DNA of 25,559 bases from an uncultured euryarchaeote (GTDB lineage: Archaea; Thermoplasmatota; Poseidoniia; Poseidoniales; Poseidoniaceae), in the NCBI GenBank assembly GCA_937897005.1, contig CALCOQ010000158.1:1-25559 (forward strand), read 5' to 3'. The position numbers and the translations under genes were made by a program. Numbering within the stretch: the first letter of the stretch is position 1; the number at the start of each line of letters is the position of its first letter. The notes under the pieces were generated by a model. That model had not been told where the DNA came from, made no database searches, and saw nothing but the letters and a program-made list of their open reading frames with translations. Positions 1-7,111 of the stretch are shown here, piece after piece.

Positions 1-9
1 ACCGGAACC

Positions 10-1008
10 ATGCTGTTGTTTGGTTTATCAGCCTTGATTCTAATTGGAATATTGGTTGCTGCTGTTATTCTCACTCGCAGGAGAATCGAAGAGGTTGAAC
101 GCGATATCTTTGATTACTGTCCCGCCTGTGAAGGAGAGATTGAGGGTGATGAGGATAAGTGCCCATATTGTGACTTCAATCTCAAGCTTGCTCGCAAGAA
201 ATTCCACAAATGCGCTACATGTGATGAGAGTATCCCGAGCCTACTCGAAAATTGTCCATATTGCGGGGGGGTACAAGACCTGCGAACCCAATTCAAAGCG
301 CGGAAGCGTAAGCAAGTCATTGAATTGCCTGTTGAAGAAGAGGTTGAGGAAGAAGTCGATGAAGAAGCCATTGTTGCAGGAACAGAGGACTTCGATGAGA
401 TGGCTGAAGAGTTCGGATTTGATGAGGATGGTTTGGAGGCGGAATGGGATGAGAAGCTCGAAGAAGCCGAAACTGAGATCGATGAGATGTTGGAGCGCCA
501 AGCAGTTGAAATGGAATTGTTGGAGCCAACACCGGAAGGTGATGAAGAAGATGGTCCGGTAGCAGCGATTCCAAATATTCCTGCTCCTGATTCACAAATG
601 TCGGGAGTTGATATCGATGAGATGCTTGGTGACAAGGAAGAGCGTCGCCATCTGGTGGATAGTGGTGATGATGGGGAATTACTCGATGCGAGCGACGCCA
701 AGATTCGAAGCGATCTATTCGACATCACCGGTGAAAGTGGTGTACTTCCAGGTCAGCATGTAGTCATCGGAATGGGCGTGCAGGACCATCGCCTCGTAGG
801 AAACGAATTACCCGAGGAGGCGATGGATTTCTCCTTTGAAGATGATGAATTGACCCCAGCAGTGGAGAAACGCAAGCGTACCGCTGCTCGACGTAAGAAG
901 GAAGAAGAAACCGCTGAAAGCGCTGAAGTCGGTGAATGCGGAGCATGCGGAGCCGATATCGCAGTAGCCGCCAAGGAATGCCCCACATGTGGCGCTAGAT
1001 TCGCTTGA
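10..1008 (+). CDS. Membrane-anchored zinc-ribbon protein with acidic middle (5' end may be partial)
   Basis: No enzymatic function is recognised. Residues 3-22 form one hydrophobic helix followed by Arg-Arg-Arg, so the bulk should be cytoplasmic. Three Cys4 zinc ribbons are visible: C37/C40/C51/C54, C68/C71/C82/C85 and C310/C313/C324/C327, each with CPxC or CxxC knuckles. Between them, residues about 105-300 are very rich in Glu and Asp and probably flexible or coiled, with a basic stretch near 287-297. The frame is open to base 1 with no stop, so the ATG at 10 may be internal and the helix could be the last membrane span of a larger secreted or membrane protein. A G7 run near 264 does not break the frame. 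The 162-nt gap downstream holds nothing I recognise. Confident it is a real gene; the function is unknown, and an adaptor or nucleic-acid/protein-binding role is only a guess. Confidence 0.8.
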   Translation: MLLFGLSALILIGILVAAVILTRRRIEEVERDIFDYCPACEGEIEGDEDKCPYCDFNLKLARKKFHKCATCDESIPSLLENCPYCGGVQDLRTQFKARKRKQVIELPVEEEVEEEVDEEAIVAGTEDFDEMAEEFGFDEDGLEAEWDEKLEEAETEIDEMLERQAVEMELLEPTPEGDEEDGPVAAIPNIPAPDSQMSGVDIDEMLGDKEERRHLVDSGDDGELLDASDAKIRSDLFDITGESGVLPGQHVVIGMGVQDHRLVGNELPEEAMDFSFEDDELTPAVEKRKRTAARRKKEEETAESAEVGECGACGADIAVAAKECPTCGARFA

Positions 1009-1170
1009 AGCGCCTGTCGGCACTCACAGGGTTCGTCATCACCGTAATGGCTCGGCTGACCCTCTTTGCTTCATTCAGGCGTACAGGCGAGTAGATTCTG
1101 GTTCAAGAAGTCTGCGAGAGAATACGTTTCATCGCCGCCTTGATACGAGGAGAGTGTCTCGACATGACTG

Positions 1171-1734
1171 ATGAAGGGATATCGCTCGTTGACTGTAGCA
1201 ATAGCCCTGCTGTTCATTTCCAGCAGTATTGCAGGTTGTATTTCCTTGGTTCCAGCACGTGAGATGATGGAGTCATTGAGAAGTTCTCCTGAAGTGAACA
1301 GTACTGTTGATAAGGTCAATATCAGCCATGTATTCGATTCCTTTGATATTTCTCAGACATTGTCTCCACATTCGGCTGATCGTGTGATAAAGATGGATAA
1401 CAGCGTCACTGATATGCAGATTTATTTCAGAGCAACGATGCCAACCAGTGGTTGGACCAGCGATATCTCCAATCAGGTCAGATACGTGGATGCCAAGTTA
1501 TTGCGTCCAGATGGCAGTGTATATTGGGAGGCATATGTCACCGAGTCCAAATCTCCAGTCAATAATTTCGCTGAAGGGCCATTTGAAGAAGGGGAATGGA
1601 AATTAGAGGTTGAAGCCAGAGGCATCGGTATCGATGTTGGTGGGGTTGCCATCAAGGATGATTTCGTGGTCATTGTCACGGTGACCAGAAAATGTGTAGA
1701 GTATCCAACAGAAGACGATTGCGTCTTCGAATGA
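1171..1734 (+). CDS. Predicted secreted lipoprotein, function unknown
   Basis: A 187-aa protein with a typical export signal: basic start (MKGYR), hydrophobic core, then a lipobox-like SIAGC with the candidate lipidated Cys at residue 23. The mature part has alternating hydrophobic and polar strands (residues about 60-180) and looks like a single beta-rich extracytoplasmic domain. It has two Cys close to the C-terminus that could form a disulfide. I do not recognise the family. The ATG at 1171 gives the signal peptide; an ATG at 1164 is out of frame and stops after about 30 codons. A GGAGAG element lies about 16 nt upstream, too far for a textbook ribosome site. It is followed, convergently, by the Cas4-like gene, with a 31-nt gap. 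Confidence 0.75.
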   Translation: MKGYRSLTVAIALLFISSSIAGCISLVPAREMMESLRSSPEVNSTVDKVNISHVFDSFDISQTLSPHSADRVIKMDNSVTDMQIYFRATMPTSGWTSDISNQVRYVDAKLLRPDGSVYWEAYVTESKSPVNNFAEGPFEEGEWKLEVEARGIGIDVGGVAIKDDFVVIVTVTRKCVEYPTEDDCVFE

Positions 1735-1765
1735 ATTCAATCAAATGTCTATGACTGCTCAGAAA

Positions 1766-2932
1766 CTAAACCAGAGATTCTGTGCAGCCGTGTCTACGTG
1801 AGCAATTCCTGCATTTGCCATCTCTTTGATGATTTCTTTTTGCCCCACCTTCAGCCATCAGGCGTTGGACTTCTCCGAGTTGTTTCATCAGTAGTTTTTT
1901 GTGACTGTCATTCCAATCCACTTGGTGAATATCAGCCTCTCCATACCTGAGTACTCCAAATGGGGGTTCGTGTTTTGTCACCACCTTGACGAGATGGATG
2001 TATGCCAATAGTTGCACTTTGTGAGAGAGATGAGGATGGTGTGGTATCTTACCAGTCTTCTGTTCCATAGGAATGAATTCACCATCGACGATGACTATCT
2101 GATCTGGCCGACCTCGCAAACCGGTCTTGTTGTCAACCAGCAGGTCCGCCGCTTTCGAATCATCACTATATGCAATCTCAGCATCCTTTTCCAGACCTGT
2201 CTGATGGCGCGCTTCTTCCATGTCATTGTCTGCTATCAAAGCCCGCTGTAGCCGCCACGATGCCATCAAGGTCCAGAGCATTGCGGCAGCGAGAAGAATG
2301 AATCCAGCATGAGTCGTATCCGAGATGTTCCAGAGTGCTGCAGCGTGAATGCTCAAGAGAATGGCACCGAGACCTAAGGCGGCTTCGACACGTCCTCCTG
2401 CAAGCCATCCCCCCATGAACTCCGGTTTTTGGAACAGTGCAGATAATTCTGAACTCTCAATTCCGCCCTTGCTGAACTCTGCTTCTGCTGCGGTTGGCCA
2501 ATTCAGCCACCTGCGCCAAGGAACAACGGTGCTGATCAGCATGGCTACTAGCCAGACAACAGCCAACAATGCGAGGTAGCGGGCCAATTCATCTGGAGCC
2601 ATCTGTCCGGCGATCAGATACCATGCCGCAGCATCGATCAGCAGTGCAACAATGATTCCAAACCACCAACCCCAGACGGTCAATTCTCTGATGACTGTGA
2701 CTCTTGCTTTCTCATATCTTGCCATCTGGCCATGTATCTTGGCATGAGATTCGACACCTTTGAAAACAGCGTCACCTGTACCCTCAACGCCTATTCTTGA
2801 AAGATGCCAAGATAGCGGACAATAAGCATGTCTTTCGAGATCTGATGCTGAAACGTGCAGCGCTTCACCTCCAGCATCACGCCAGATACCATCTTCGCCA
2901 CGAGTGGCTTCAATCAGTTCTGGTTGAGTCAA
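1766..2932 (-). CDS. Cas4/RecB-family PD-(D/E)XK nuclease with four inserted membrane helices
   Basis: The nuclease signature is visible: first Fe-S cysteine in AYCPLSW (C38), a helix with H63, D277 in GRPDQ, the E290-x-K292 pair in MEQKTGK, the Q307-x3-Y311 motif, and a C-terminal cysteine trio C374-x2-C377-x5-C383. Four cysteines split one plus three around the catalytic core are the hallmark of Cas4/DUF83 and AddB/Dna2-type iron-sulfur nucleases. Unlike usual Cas4 (about 170-220 aa), this protein is 388 aa because roughly residues 76-240 are inserted between the first cysteine helix and the catalytic strands. The insert has four hydrophobic segments at about 86-108, 117-137, 184-203 and 208-228. 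By inference it is a membrane-tethered DNA exo/endonuclease. There is no CRISPR array and no other cas gene in the window. The frame is closed by TGA directly before the TTG at 2932, and no in-frame ATG occurs before residue 70, so TTG is the likely start. Confidence 0.82.
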   Translation of the reverse strand: MTQPELIEATRGEDGIWRDAGGEALHVSASDLERHAYCPLSWHLSRIGVEGTGDAVFKGVESHAKIHGQMARYEKARVTVIRELTVWGWWFGIIVALLIDAAAWYLIAGQMAPDELARYLALLAVVWLVAMLISTVVPWRRWLNWPTAAEAEFSKGGIESSELSALFQKPEFMGGWLAGGRVEAALGLGAILLSIHAAALWNISDTTHAGFILLAAAMLWTLMASWRLQRALIADNDMEEARHQTGLEKDAEIAYSDDSKAADLLVDNKTGLRGRPDQIVIVDGEFIPMEQKTGKIPHHPHLSHKVQLLAYIHLVKVVTKHEPPFGVLRYGEADIHQVDWNDSHKKLLMKQLGEVQRLMAEGGAKRNHQRDGKCRNCSRRHGCTESLV

Positions 2933-2936
2933 TCAG

Positions 2937-2958
2937 TCCACCCGGAAAATCGGGTGGA
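2937..2958 (-). promoter_or_regulatory. Stem-loop just before the TTG start of the Cas4-like gene
   Basis: On the minus strand TCCACCCG, a six-base loop and CGGGTGGA form a perfect 8-bp GC-rich stem. It ends four bases before the TTG start. The 3' arm contains GGGTGG, the only Shine-Dalgarno-like purine run near this start, so the stem would hide it. No T-tract follows on either strand, so it is not an obvious terminator. A 12-codon reading frame (ATG at 2971, TGA at 2935-2933) runs through it and stops immediately before the TTG, in the same frame. Confidence 0.4.
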
Positions 2959-3105
2959 TTGGTGCCAGCATTGAAACTTGTGGAGCCACTTCTTTGCGAC
3001 TGACTAATCGAGTGTGAATGCATTACTGCGCCGTGAATCCCTTCTTTGGCGTGCGAAGCGGTTATCAATGGGAGGCAAGTGGGCCAGCCGCTTGAGGCAT
3101 GAATA

Positions 3106-3711
3106 ATGAGTGAGGGAGCCACATTAGTGTCTGAGGAGACCTATGAGTTGTACGCTGTTCACATCGGTACTCAACAGAAGTCAGCAGATATGAAGCAGTT
3201 CATTTCACATGTGCGCAGCGATGGATTGTATCTGCTCGATCTTGAGGTCACCGATGGGCGGATTCGCACCATCGCCACCTTCCTGAACAGATATGACGCT
3301 CAGCGCGTAATGGTGGTGAGTGCTCGTCAATATGGACAGCGTCCAGCCCGCAAGTTTGCCGAGGCCATAGGAGCCATCAGTGCGGTTGGTCGTTTCATCC
3401 CCGGTAGTTTGACCAATCCGATTCTTCCTTCCTACAGAGAACCTGCGGTTCTCTTCGTGACCGACCCTGCAGCCGACCAGCAAGCGCTCAGTGAAGCGGT
3501 CAACAGCGGCCTTCCAATAGTTGGAATCTGCGATGCCAACAACAATCTGCGGAATGTCGACCTCGCATTGCCAGCAAACAACAAGGGTCGCCGAAGTCTT
3601 GCATTGCTCTACTGGTTGCTGGCAAGAGAAGTTCTCAAGCAGCGTGGCACCATGGATGATGAGACATGGGCAGAGATGAATCCTCTGGAAGATTGGGAAT
3701 CAACTTTCTGA
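3106..3711 (+). CDS. rps2: 30S ribosomal protein S2, archaeal type
   Basis: Structural protein of the small ribosomal subunit (uS2; the SA/p40 family of archaea and eukaryotes). The 201-aa length and the conserved blocks are typical of the archaeal form: ARQYGQRPARKFAEAIGA, RFIPGSLTNP, EPAVLFVTDPAADQQAL, GLPIVGICDANN, and a C-terminal NNKGRRSLALLYWLLAREVL. The C-terminus ends in an acidic tail. The start has a GAGG element eight bases upstream. It is a lone plus-strand gene here. Its last 12 bases overlap the end of the convergent dihydrouridine synthase gene, so the two stop codons sit inside each other's coding sequence. Confidence 0.96.
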   Translation: MSEGATLVSEETYELYAVHIGTQQKSADMKQFISHVRSDGLYLLDLEVTDGRIRTIATFLNRYDAQRVMVVSARQYGQRPARKFAEAIGAISAVGRFIPGSLTNPILPSYREPAVLFVTDPAADQQALSEAVNSGLPIVGICDANNNLRNVDLALPANNKGRRSLALLYWLLAREVLKQRGTMDDETWAEMNPLEDWESTF

Positions 3712-4665
3712 GTGTTCACTTCCTTCACTCAACCATTTGCTGATTCCAGCAGCCATCTTCTCAGGGTCCTTTTCCTTGGTAAGAATCTCTCGTGCATGTT
3801 TTGCTCCTTCCAGACCTTTGGTGAATGCGACGGCGTGTCTGTTCAACCATTTTCGCTGCAATCCAGTGGTCTCTTCTGCAAAGACCACATATCGGTTCCA
3901 GCACCATGATCTGATGGCAAAGGGATTGGTGGTACGACCCCATGGAGGAGGTGAGGAATCCCAGTTCAGATTCGTTTTGATATCATGGAAAACCATTGGT
4001 CGTCCTATTGCTCCACGTCCAATCATCAATCCATCAGCACCGGTGGCATCCAAGCAGGCTTGCGCGCTATCAGCATCGACAACATCACCATTTGCGAATA
4101 CTGGGATGTCGACCTCTTCCACAACTTGACGAATAGTGTCCCAATCGGCTTTACCATCGTATTTCTGTTTCAAGGTCCTTCCATGTACGCATAACCGGAA
4201 TATTCCACTTTCTTCCAGACGAGGAGCGAGTTCGACGATGTTGTTGTCAAGATATCCAGTCCCCATTCGTAATTTTGCAGAGATTGGAACATCAGAAGCA
4301 TCGATACATGCATCGACGATTGCGACCAGTGCTTCCGGTTCACCCATCAATGCAGCACCAGCACAGATACGTGTCACCTTTGGGGCTGGACATCCGAAAT
4401 TCAGGTCGATGAGGTCAGCCTTGTCCTGCAGCATCTTCACCGTTTGCACCATCTCATCCTTATCGCCCCCAAAGATCTGTGGGATGAACGGTTTTTCACG
4501 GGGATCAGATTCCACCTTCAACCAACTGTTCGCGACATCTCTGGAGAGTCCCGCACTGGAGGTGAATTCTGTGATGGTCACATCAGCCCCACATTCTCTT
4601 GCAAGTAGTCGAAATGGTAGGTCCGAGACCCCTGCCATAGGTGCTAGGGCAAGTGGGACCACCAT
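3700..4665 (-). CDS. dus: tRNA-dihydrouridine synthase
   Basis: FMN enzyme that reduces uridine to dihydrouridine in tRNA (COG0042). An FMN-binding TIM barrel is recognisable: LALAPMAGVSD at the N-terminus, LIDLNFGCPAPKV carrying the catalytic Cys (C92), KLRMG, VHGRTLKQKYDGKADW, FANGDV and GRGAIGRP at the phosphate-binding end. A C-terminal helical domain follows. I chose the ATG at 4665 because homologous sequence begins at MVVPLALAPMAG; the frame extends 20 codons upstream to 4725 but that would overlap the preceding gene. With the 4665 start the gap to the upstream HTH gene is 25 nt, suggesting cotranscription. The 3' end overlaps the rps2 3' end by 12 bp. The target uridine cannot be told from sequence. 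Confidence 0.93.
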   Translation of the reverse strand: MVVPLALAPMAGVSDLPFRLLARECGADVTITEFTSSAGLSRDVANSWLKVESDPREKPFIPQIFGGDKDEMVQTVKMLQDKADLIDLNFGCPAPKVTRICAGAALMGEPEALVAIVDACIDASDVPISAKLRMGTGYLDNNIVELAPRLEESGIFRLCVHGRTLKQKYDGKADWDTIRQVVEEVDIPVFANGDVVDADSAQACLDATGADGLMIGRGAIGRPMVFHDIKTNLNWDSSPPPWGRTTNPFAIRSWCWNRYVVFAEETTGLQRKWLNRHAVAFTKGLEGAKHAREILTKEKDPEKMAAGISKWLSEGSEHSES

Positions 4666-4690
4666 GTTCAGCCGCTGATGAACCCCCGTT

Positions 4691-5803
4691 TCAGGACATC
4701 GCCTGTTCCAGCATTTCTGCGACACGTTTGGTCCTGCGCAGAATCCTGTCGAGTCTTGACATCACTTTCGCGGAAGTCGCTACAGAGTCATTTCCAACCA
4801 TTCGATGCCCTAAGGGGAGCCGTCCTCCCAGTAGATTGAGTAACAACATCTGCTCCTCCGGTTTCACCTTGACAAGTTCCTTTTCAACCATCTCTGGAGT
4901 CAGTTTTCCTTTTGCCATGGCCTTGGTCAGATTCTCTATCGCTCGATTCGGCACAATACGATTGAAGCCACCTTTGAGCAGAATCCAATCTTCTCCGCGA
5001 CGCTTGTGCTGCGTCATCATAGCAGTCCAGAGATTGGCAGCCAATCTGTCGGTCCGGGGAACCCGTTCCACGATACCAGCCGCCCTCAACCGTTCCAGGA
5101 CCCGACCAATTCGAGCCTTGGGTCCTTTCAATTCCAATGCCGCTTCGTCTAGAGATAATGGCGGGCCTCTGCTCAACAGTAGTTGCAGGACTCTTACTGG
5201 AAGGGAATTCCCAGCAAGATTTGGACCTGGTCGGTCGCCCATCAACCCCAGATCAGCCATCCAGAGGCTGAGTTCACTGATGCCATCCACTGGTGGTAGT
5301 GGCCTTGGTTCACATATCCAGATTCTGAAATCCGACTCTCGGTCAGAACTTCCCAATTCGATGTTCATCGATACATCATCCGGTCGTTGCCACCATTCTT
5401 CAAGTCTGGATAATTGCAATTTCAGGACCTGAGATGCCTCATTGGCCAGAAGTTCCACAGCAGCAACGATTGAACCACCGCGTAGAAAATGCCGTCGCCA
5501 TCCATCGCCTTCAGAACGGCTTGACAAGAGTCGACAGGCAGCAAGCCGAGAGATATGATGATGCAATGAAGCCGCGGTCAACCCCATTTCATCTGCCAAG
5601 GTGGCAGCATTCACGCCTTCTTTCGGTCGTGCCAGAAGATGTTCTCTCAGGAGTCTGACAACAGGTTGCATCCTGTCACCATCAGCATGTTCTTCTCCGC
5701 GCCGACGCACCAGTCCGAAAGTGGCAACCAACCAATCGATGAGTTGGTCAGTATCGTCACGCGTGGTAGGCAGAGGGTGCTCCTCCAACCTCATTTCAAA
5801 CAT
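4691..5803 (-). CDS. Two-domain helix-turn-helix DNA-binding protein
   Basis: A 370-aa cytoplasmic protein without membrane segments. A winged-helix-like HTH is visible at about residues 46-98, with VNAATLADEMGLTAASLHHH as the turn plus recognition helix, similar to ArsR/MarR-type folds. A second, HTH-like segment is at about 202-250 (SLDEAALELKGPKARIGRVL, then GIVERV). The C-terminal 120 residues are basic and helical (hand-aligned, no known family). It is probably a transcription regulator, but ligand and targets are unknown. Starts are ambiguous: TTG at 5806, ATG at 5803 and ATG at 5794 are all in frame, with no strong ribosome site; I took the first ATG. It is the third of three successive regulator-like genes on this strand and lies directly upstream of dus. 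Confidence 0.72.
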   Translation of the reverse strand: MFEMRLEEHPLPTTRDDTDQLIDWLVATFGLVRRRGEEHADGDRMQPVVRLLREHLLARPKEGVNAATLADEMGLTAASLHHHISRLAACRLLSSRSEGDGWRRHFLRGGSIVAAVELLANEASQVLKLQLSRLEEWWQRPDDVSMNIELGSSDRESDFRIWICEPRPLPPVDGISELSLWMADLGLMGDRPGPNLAGNSLPVRVLQLLLSRGPPLSLDEAALELKGPKARIGRVLERLRAAGIVERVPRTDRLAANLWTAMMTQHKRRGEDWILLKGGFNRIVPNRAIENLTKAMAKGKLTPEMVEKELVKVKPEEQMLLLNLLGGRLPLGHRMVGNDSVATSAKVMSRLDRILRRTKRVAEMLEQAMS

Positions 5804-5879
5804 CAAAAGGCCAGCGATTGCCGACCCACCTTGAACCTGTTGTCATGAGAGGACGAATATTTGGCGATTCGCGCATCAC

Positions 5880-6530
5880 TTAACGCGACCGTTCATCTTC
5901 CCAGTCATATTCAATATCGGGTTTCTCCACCGATTTCTCTTCTATCAGATGAGGCGCCAATAACAGTTCGTCGTGCCGTAGAATACCTCTTCTTCGTAAT
6001 ACCTTGATCGCACTGTGGACGGTGGCACGCGTGCGGCCAAGACTACGAGCCAGAGCTGCTTGTGACTTGGGCGCTCCACCTTTCTTGAGTTCTTCCACTA
6101 TCAATTTCTGGACCAGAGAAAGCCCGACTGGGAGTCGCTTTGCTGCTTCTTCAGAATCTACCATGACACCTCCAAGGATCTCTACTTGAGCAGGTCCTCC
6201 TGCGAAATAGCAGGTTCGTCCATTGACGGACACAGCTGTAATAGTCATCTGTGACTGCAGTACATCGAGGTGATGGCGCAGCGTGCCATTGGCAGCATTG
6301 AGGGCTTTCTGCAATTCACGATAGCAAAGCCCGGGACTGTCTTCCAAGGTCAGGATGATACGTCTACGCATTGGGTGCTCATAGGCCAGCACATGTGTTG
6401 AGAGAGTGCCTCTGGCACCCCATGCCCAAGGCATTGCAGCATTGGCCAGTCCTACTGCTCCACCAACCAAGCCGGTCAGACCTGCGGTCAACCACGGCCG
6501 CTGTCGCATCCATTGCTGAAGCAGTGCCAT
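5880..6530 (-). CDS. Membrane-anchored tandem winged-helix regulator
   Basis: About 216 aa. The N-terminus has a hydrophobic Gly/Ala-rich segment (roughly residues 13-35) able to span the membrane. Two winged-helix modules follow. The first is at about 45-110, starting HPMRRRIILTLEDSPGLCYRE and continuing with NGTLRHHLDVL as recognition helix; the second is at about 135-190, with SQAALARSLGRTRATVHSAI. This anchor-plus-two-wHTH layout recurs in archaeal regulators and suggests a membrane-tethered transcription factor. A GTG at 6539 is possible, but the ATG at 6530 has a GAGTGG element about nine bases upstream. It follows the HxlR gene by 47 nt and precedes the two-HTH gene by about 76 nt. The regulated genes are unknown; the adjacent beta-oxidation gene is a reasonable candidate. 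Confidence 0.78.
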   Translation of the reverse strand: MALLQQWMRQRPWLTAGLTGLVGGAVGLANAAMPWAWGARGTLSTHVLAYEHPMRRRIILTLEDSPGLCYRELQKALNAANGTLRHHLDVLQSQMTITAVSVNGRTCYFAGGPAQVEILGGVMVDSEEAAKRLPVGLSLVQKLIVEELKKGGAPKSQAALARSLGRTRATVHSAIKVLRRRGILRHDELLLAPHLIEEKSVEKPDIEYDWEDERSR

Positions 6531-6577
6531 GGCAACCACTCAACAATCATCCCAATTCAAACTGCCGCACACCGGAT

Positions 6578-7039
6578 TCACTCATCGTGGACCACTACAG
6601 ACCCAGTATGGAGTTTGAGATGGGCGACAAGAGGAGATAGCAGTCGTCCACAGGTCTTACCGTGACCTGTAAGGATGTATTCGACCATGATTGGAGGTCC
6701 ATCATCAACTTCTCTGAGTACCAGTCCCTCATCGGTCAAAAATCGCAGTTTATCTGATAGTGTCCTGCTTGAAATCCCTGCCAGCAAGTGTTTGAGTTGG
6801 TTGAAACGCTTTCCACCAGTGATATACAGAGCCGCAAGGATCTCGGTGGTCCATCGACTCCCAAATACGTGCAAGGCTTCGACTGCAGCCTGCACTTCCC
6901 ATTTTTCATCCCAAGGAGCACTACCAGAGAATCTGGACAGGATGTTGCGGATGTGGCCACCATTGGCTATTGTCGCAGCAATATGGGTCTCGACATCGTT
7001 GAGACTTTCTTTTGGTAGTTTCATGGCAGGTTCAGGCAT
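6578..7039 (-). CDS. HxlR-family winged-helix transcription regulator
   Basis: 153 aa. Residues about 50-145 match the HxlR/DUF24 pattern well: a helix with a W (SRWTTEILAAL), then GGKRFNQLKHLLAGISSRTL as the turn and recognition helix, LRFLTDEGLV, the wing VEYILTGHGK and a C-terminal helix for dimer formation. HxlR proteins are dimeric regulators that often respond to aldehydes, quinones or redox stress, but the canonical N-terminal redox cysteine is not present; the only Cys is in the C-terminal part. ATG at 7039 is used; a second ATG five codons in is also possible. It sits 72 nt downstream of the HAD/ECH fusion on the same strand, so regulation of, or by, fatty-acid metabolism is plausible but unproven. 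Confidence 0.88.
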   Translation of the reverse strand: MPEPAMKLPKESLNDVETHIAATIANGGHIRNILSRFSGSAPWDEKWEVQAAVEALHVFGSRWTTEILAALYITGGKRFNQLKHLLAGISSRTLSDKLRFLTDEGLVLREVDDGPPIMVEYILTGHGKTCGRLLSPLVAHLKLHTGSVVVHDE

Positions 7040-7111
7040 TTCATCACCAATGCATCAGGTTGTCATCCGCACTCTTGGTGTGAAGGTTGCACTAGATGAG
7101 TTCTTCTGTGT

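Noticed and set aside
114..728. 204-codon minus-strand serine-rich frame
   Set aside because: It is the antisense of the Glu/Asp-rich middle of the zinc-ribbon protein; gaa/gag/gat codons read as Ser and Phe codons in reverse.
1009..1170. Possible small genes between the zinc-ribbon and lipoprotein genes
   Set aside because: Only very short frames or frames overlapping real genes; none has a ribosome site, motif or protein-like composition.
1766..2932. Calling a CRISPR-Cas locus because of the Cas4-like gene
   Set aside because: No array, no cas1/cas2 or effector genes are present within 25 kb, and the protein has membrane helices unlike adaptation-module Cas4.
4641..5432. 263-codon plus-strand frame opposite the two-HTH gene
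   Set aside because: Low-complexity Ser/Arg/Pro translation with no motif; the minus-strand frame has clear HTH segments and operon context.
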